Below are positions 63,001 through 64,000 of a stretch of 64,000 bases of DNA, piece by piece. Origin of the DNA: Alkalimarinus alittae (GTDB taxonomy: Bacteria; Pseudomonadota; Gammaproteobacteria; Pseudomonadales; Oleiphilaceae). The position numbers and the translations under genes were made by a program. The stretch is from contig NZ_CP100390.1 in NCBI RefSeq assembly GCF_026016465.1, positions 434,001 through 498,000 of the forward strand, in the 5' to 3' direction. Every line of letters starts with the position of its first letter. Positions within the stretch are counted from its first letter, which is position 1. Under the pieces are notes generated by a model. That model was not told where the DNA came from and searched no databases. It saw only the letters and a program-made list of their open reading frames with translations.

Positions 63001-64000
63001 TTAGGGCGAGCTCATCGTTATCTGCTGTTTTGCCAACTGCCCTAGGGTTTGAATCGCATCTTCTCGCTCAGTTGTCCAACTGTTGGCATAACTGATCCGG
63101 ATAGAATGAGGGTATTTTTTCGGGTCCGATGAAAATATTTCACCCGGCGCGATTAAGATGTGATGCTCACGCGCTTGCTTGTAGAGTTTGGTGGATGCGA
63201 TACCTTTTGGGAGTTGGATCCAGGCGACAAACCCCCCTTGAGGCGATGACATGCGAGTCCCCTCAGGGAAGTGAAGCGAAATGAGGTCTGCGAGTCGATC
63301 ACGCCGCTGGCGGTAAGCTTCTCGCGCTAACCTAAGGTGGCGATCATATCCGCCGCCGGCCAAAAATTCTGCGACAGCCATTTGAGGTAAACGGAAACTG
63401 CCGGTGCTGCTGAGGAATTTCTGATACTCAATGAGTTTGAAGTATTTCCCCGGCATGACCCAGCCAATGCCTAGTTGCGGCTCCAAGGTTTTAGACACAG
63501 ACGAACAGAGCAATACTTGGCCTTTAGAGTCGAATGCTTTAAGTGCTTTTGGGCGTTGCGAGCCATAACCAAGATCGCCATAAATATCATCTTCTATGAG
63601 GGGTACATCATATTGGTAGATGAGATCGAGTAACGCTTGTTTGTTTTCGTCGGGCATCAGCGCGCCAACCGGATTACTAAAGCAGGGGATACTCAGCACA
63701 ATGTTAATCGGCCATTGTTCAAAGGCTAGCTTTAGTGCCTCAATGCTCATCCCATGCTCGGCGTTAGAAGGAATCTCAATGGCTTTAAGTCCTAGCGCCT
63801 CTATGAGTTGCAGCAAACCATAGTAGCTCGGCGTCTCAACGGCCACTATATCGCCTGGTTTGCTAAGCGCCCTTAGGCAAAGCCCTACTGCTGCCTGACA
63901 CCCTTCAGATATCACAATGTCTTCGGGTGACACTAATATGCCTGCATCAATAGCTCGTCTGGCTAATTGACGCCTTAAAGGATCACTTCCTTTGCCTGAG
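63001..64000 (-). CDS. PLP-dependent aminotransferase / MocR-type regulator, 5' part beyond the window
   Basis: The reading frame is open from 63001 to the window edge, so the start lies outside. The visible 333 residues are a fold-type I aminotransferase domain: DIVISEGCQAAVGLCLRAL, SIPCFSNPVGALMPDENK, PLIEDDIYGDLGY and the PLP-lysine in SSVSKTLEPQLGIGWVMPG. The upstream codons (GSDPLRRQLARRAIDAGILV) match MocR/PdxR proteins just before this domain, which have a GntR-type DNA-binding N-terminus. That part cannot be seen, so a plain aminotransferase remains possible. It converges on the sortase gene with a 12-base gap and no terminator. Confidence 0.82.
   Translation of the reverse strand, partial: SGKGSDPLRRQLARRAIDAGILVSPEDIVISEGCQAAVGLCLRALSKPGDIVAVETPSYYGLLQLIEALGLKAIEIPSNAEHGMSIEALKLAFEQWPINIVLSIPCFSNPVGALMPDENKQALLDLIYQYDVPLIEDDIYGDLGYGSQRPKALKAFDSKGQVLLCSSVSKTLEPQLGIGWVMPGKYFKLIEYQKFLSSTGSFRLPQMAVAEFLAGGGYDRHLRLAREAYRQRRDRLADLISLHFPEGTRMSSPQGGFVAWIQLPKGIASTKLYKQAREHHILIAPGEIFSSDPKKYPHSIRISYANSWTTEREDAIQTLGQLAKQQITMSSP

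Overview
The window is a chromosomal segment of a gammaproteobacterium, most likely marine and related to the Pseudomonadales/Oceanospirillales. Three things point there. The order pilGHIJK-chpABC / gshB-tonB-yqgE-ruvX-pyrR-pyrB-pyrC' is the one known from Pseudomonas. The yrfG-hslR-hslO-pckA and ftsY-ftsE-ftsX-rpoH blocks are classic gammaproteobacterial neighbourhoods. A dedicated proteobacterial sortase system and a TRAP-type transporter suggest a marine setting. Base composition looks moderate and even. I see no rRNA, tRNA, CRISPR array, insertion sequence or prophage.

Layout. 1-8.5 kb: a fatty-acid/sterol hydroxylase divergent from an AraC-type regulator, a small orphan protein, a PlsC-type acyltransferase, a CHASE-PAS membrane sensor without output domain, the ZnuCB zinc importer, and a DUF3422 membrane protein. 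8.5-23 kb: a complete Pil-Chp chemosensory system on the minus strand (chpC, chpB, a giant chpA, pilK, pilJ, pilI, pilH, pilG) that should control type IV pili and surface sensing. 23-30.5 kb: gshB, a TonB protein, yqgE, ruvX, the pyrimidine genes pyrR, pyrB and a catalytically dead pyrC', marC and a ComEA-like helix-hairpin-helix protein. 30.6-37 kb: an HU gene, then a TRAP-like cluster made of a lipoprotein, two paralogous periplasmic binding proteins and one large fused permease. 37-48.5 kb: pckA, hslO, hslR, yrfG, cysQ, a small exported protein, mutM, rsmD, ftsYEX and rpoH. 48.7-56.7 kb: djlA, an OmpR-type two-component pair, several small or unknown genes, greB, a VanZ-like fusion protein, a lone integrase N-terminal domain, an acyl-CoA-binding protein and a hotdog-fold protein. 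56.8-63 kb: the sortase system, with a sensor kinase and regulator facing away from a VIT/VWA target protein and its class GN sortase. The window ends inside a MocR/aminotransferase gene.

How the parts work together. Pil-Chp is a pathway in which PilJ signals through ChpA to PilG and PilH, with PilK and ChpB as adaptation enzymes and PilI and ChpC as CheW couplers. Its ChpA carries eight canonical histidine-phosphotransfer motifs, more than the six of Pseudomonas aeruginosa. The sortase module looks self-contained: a kinase with a probable CBM9-like periplasmic sensor and an OmpR-type regulator, opposite one substrate with an FPQTA sorting motif and one transpeptidase. The TRAP-like cluster is the least described block and has a candidate CRP-type operator upstream. 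All functional statements rest on reading protein sequences and gene order; no database search was run.
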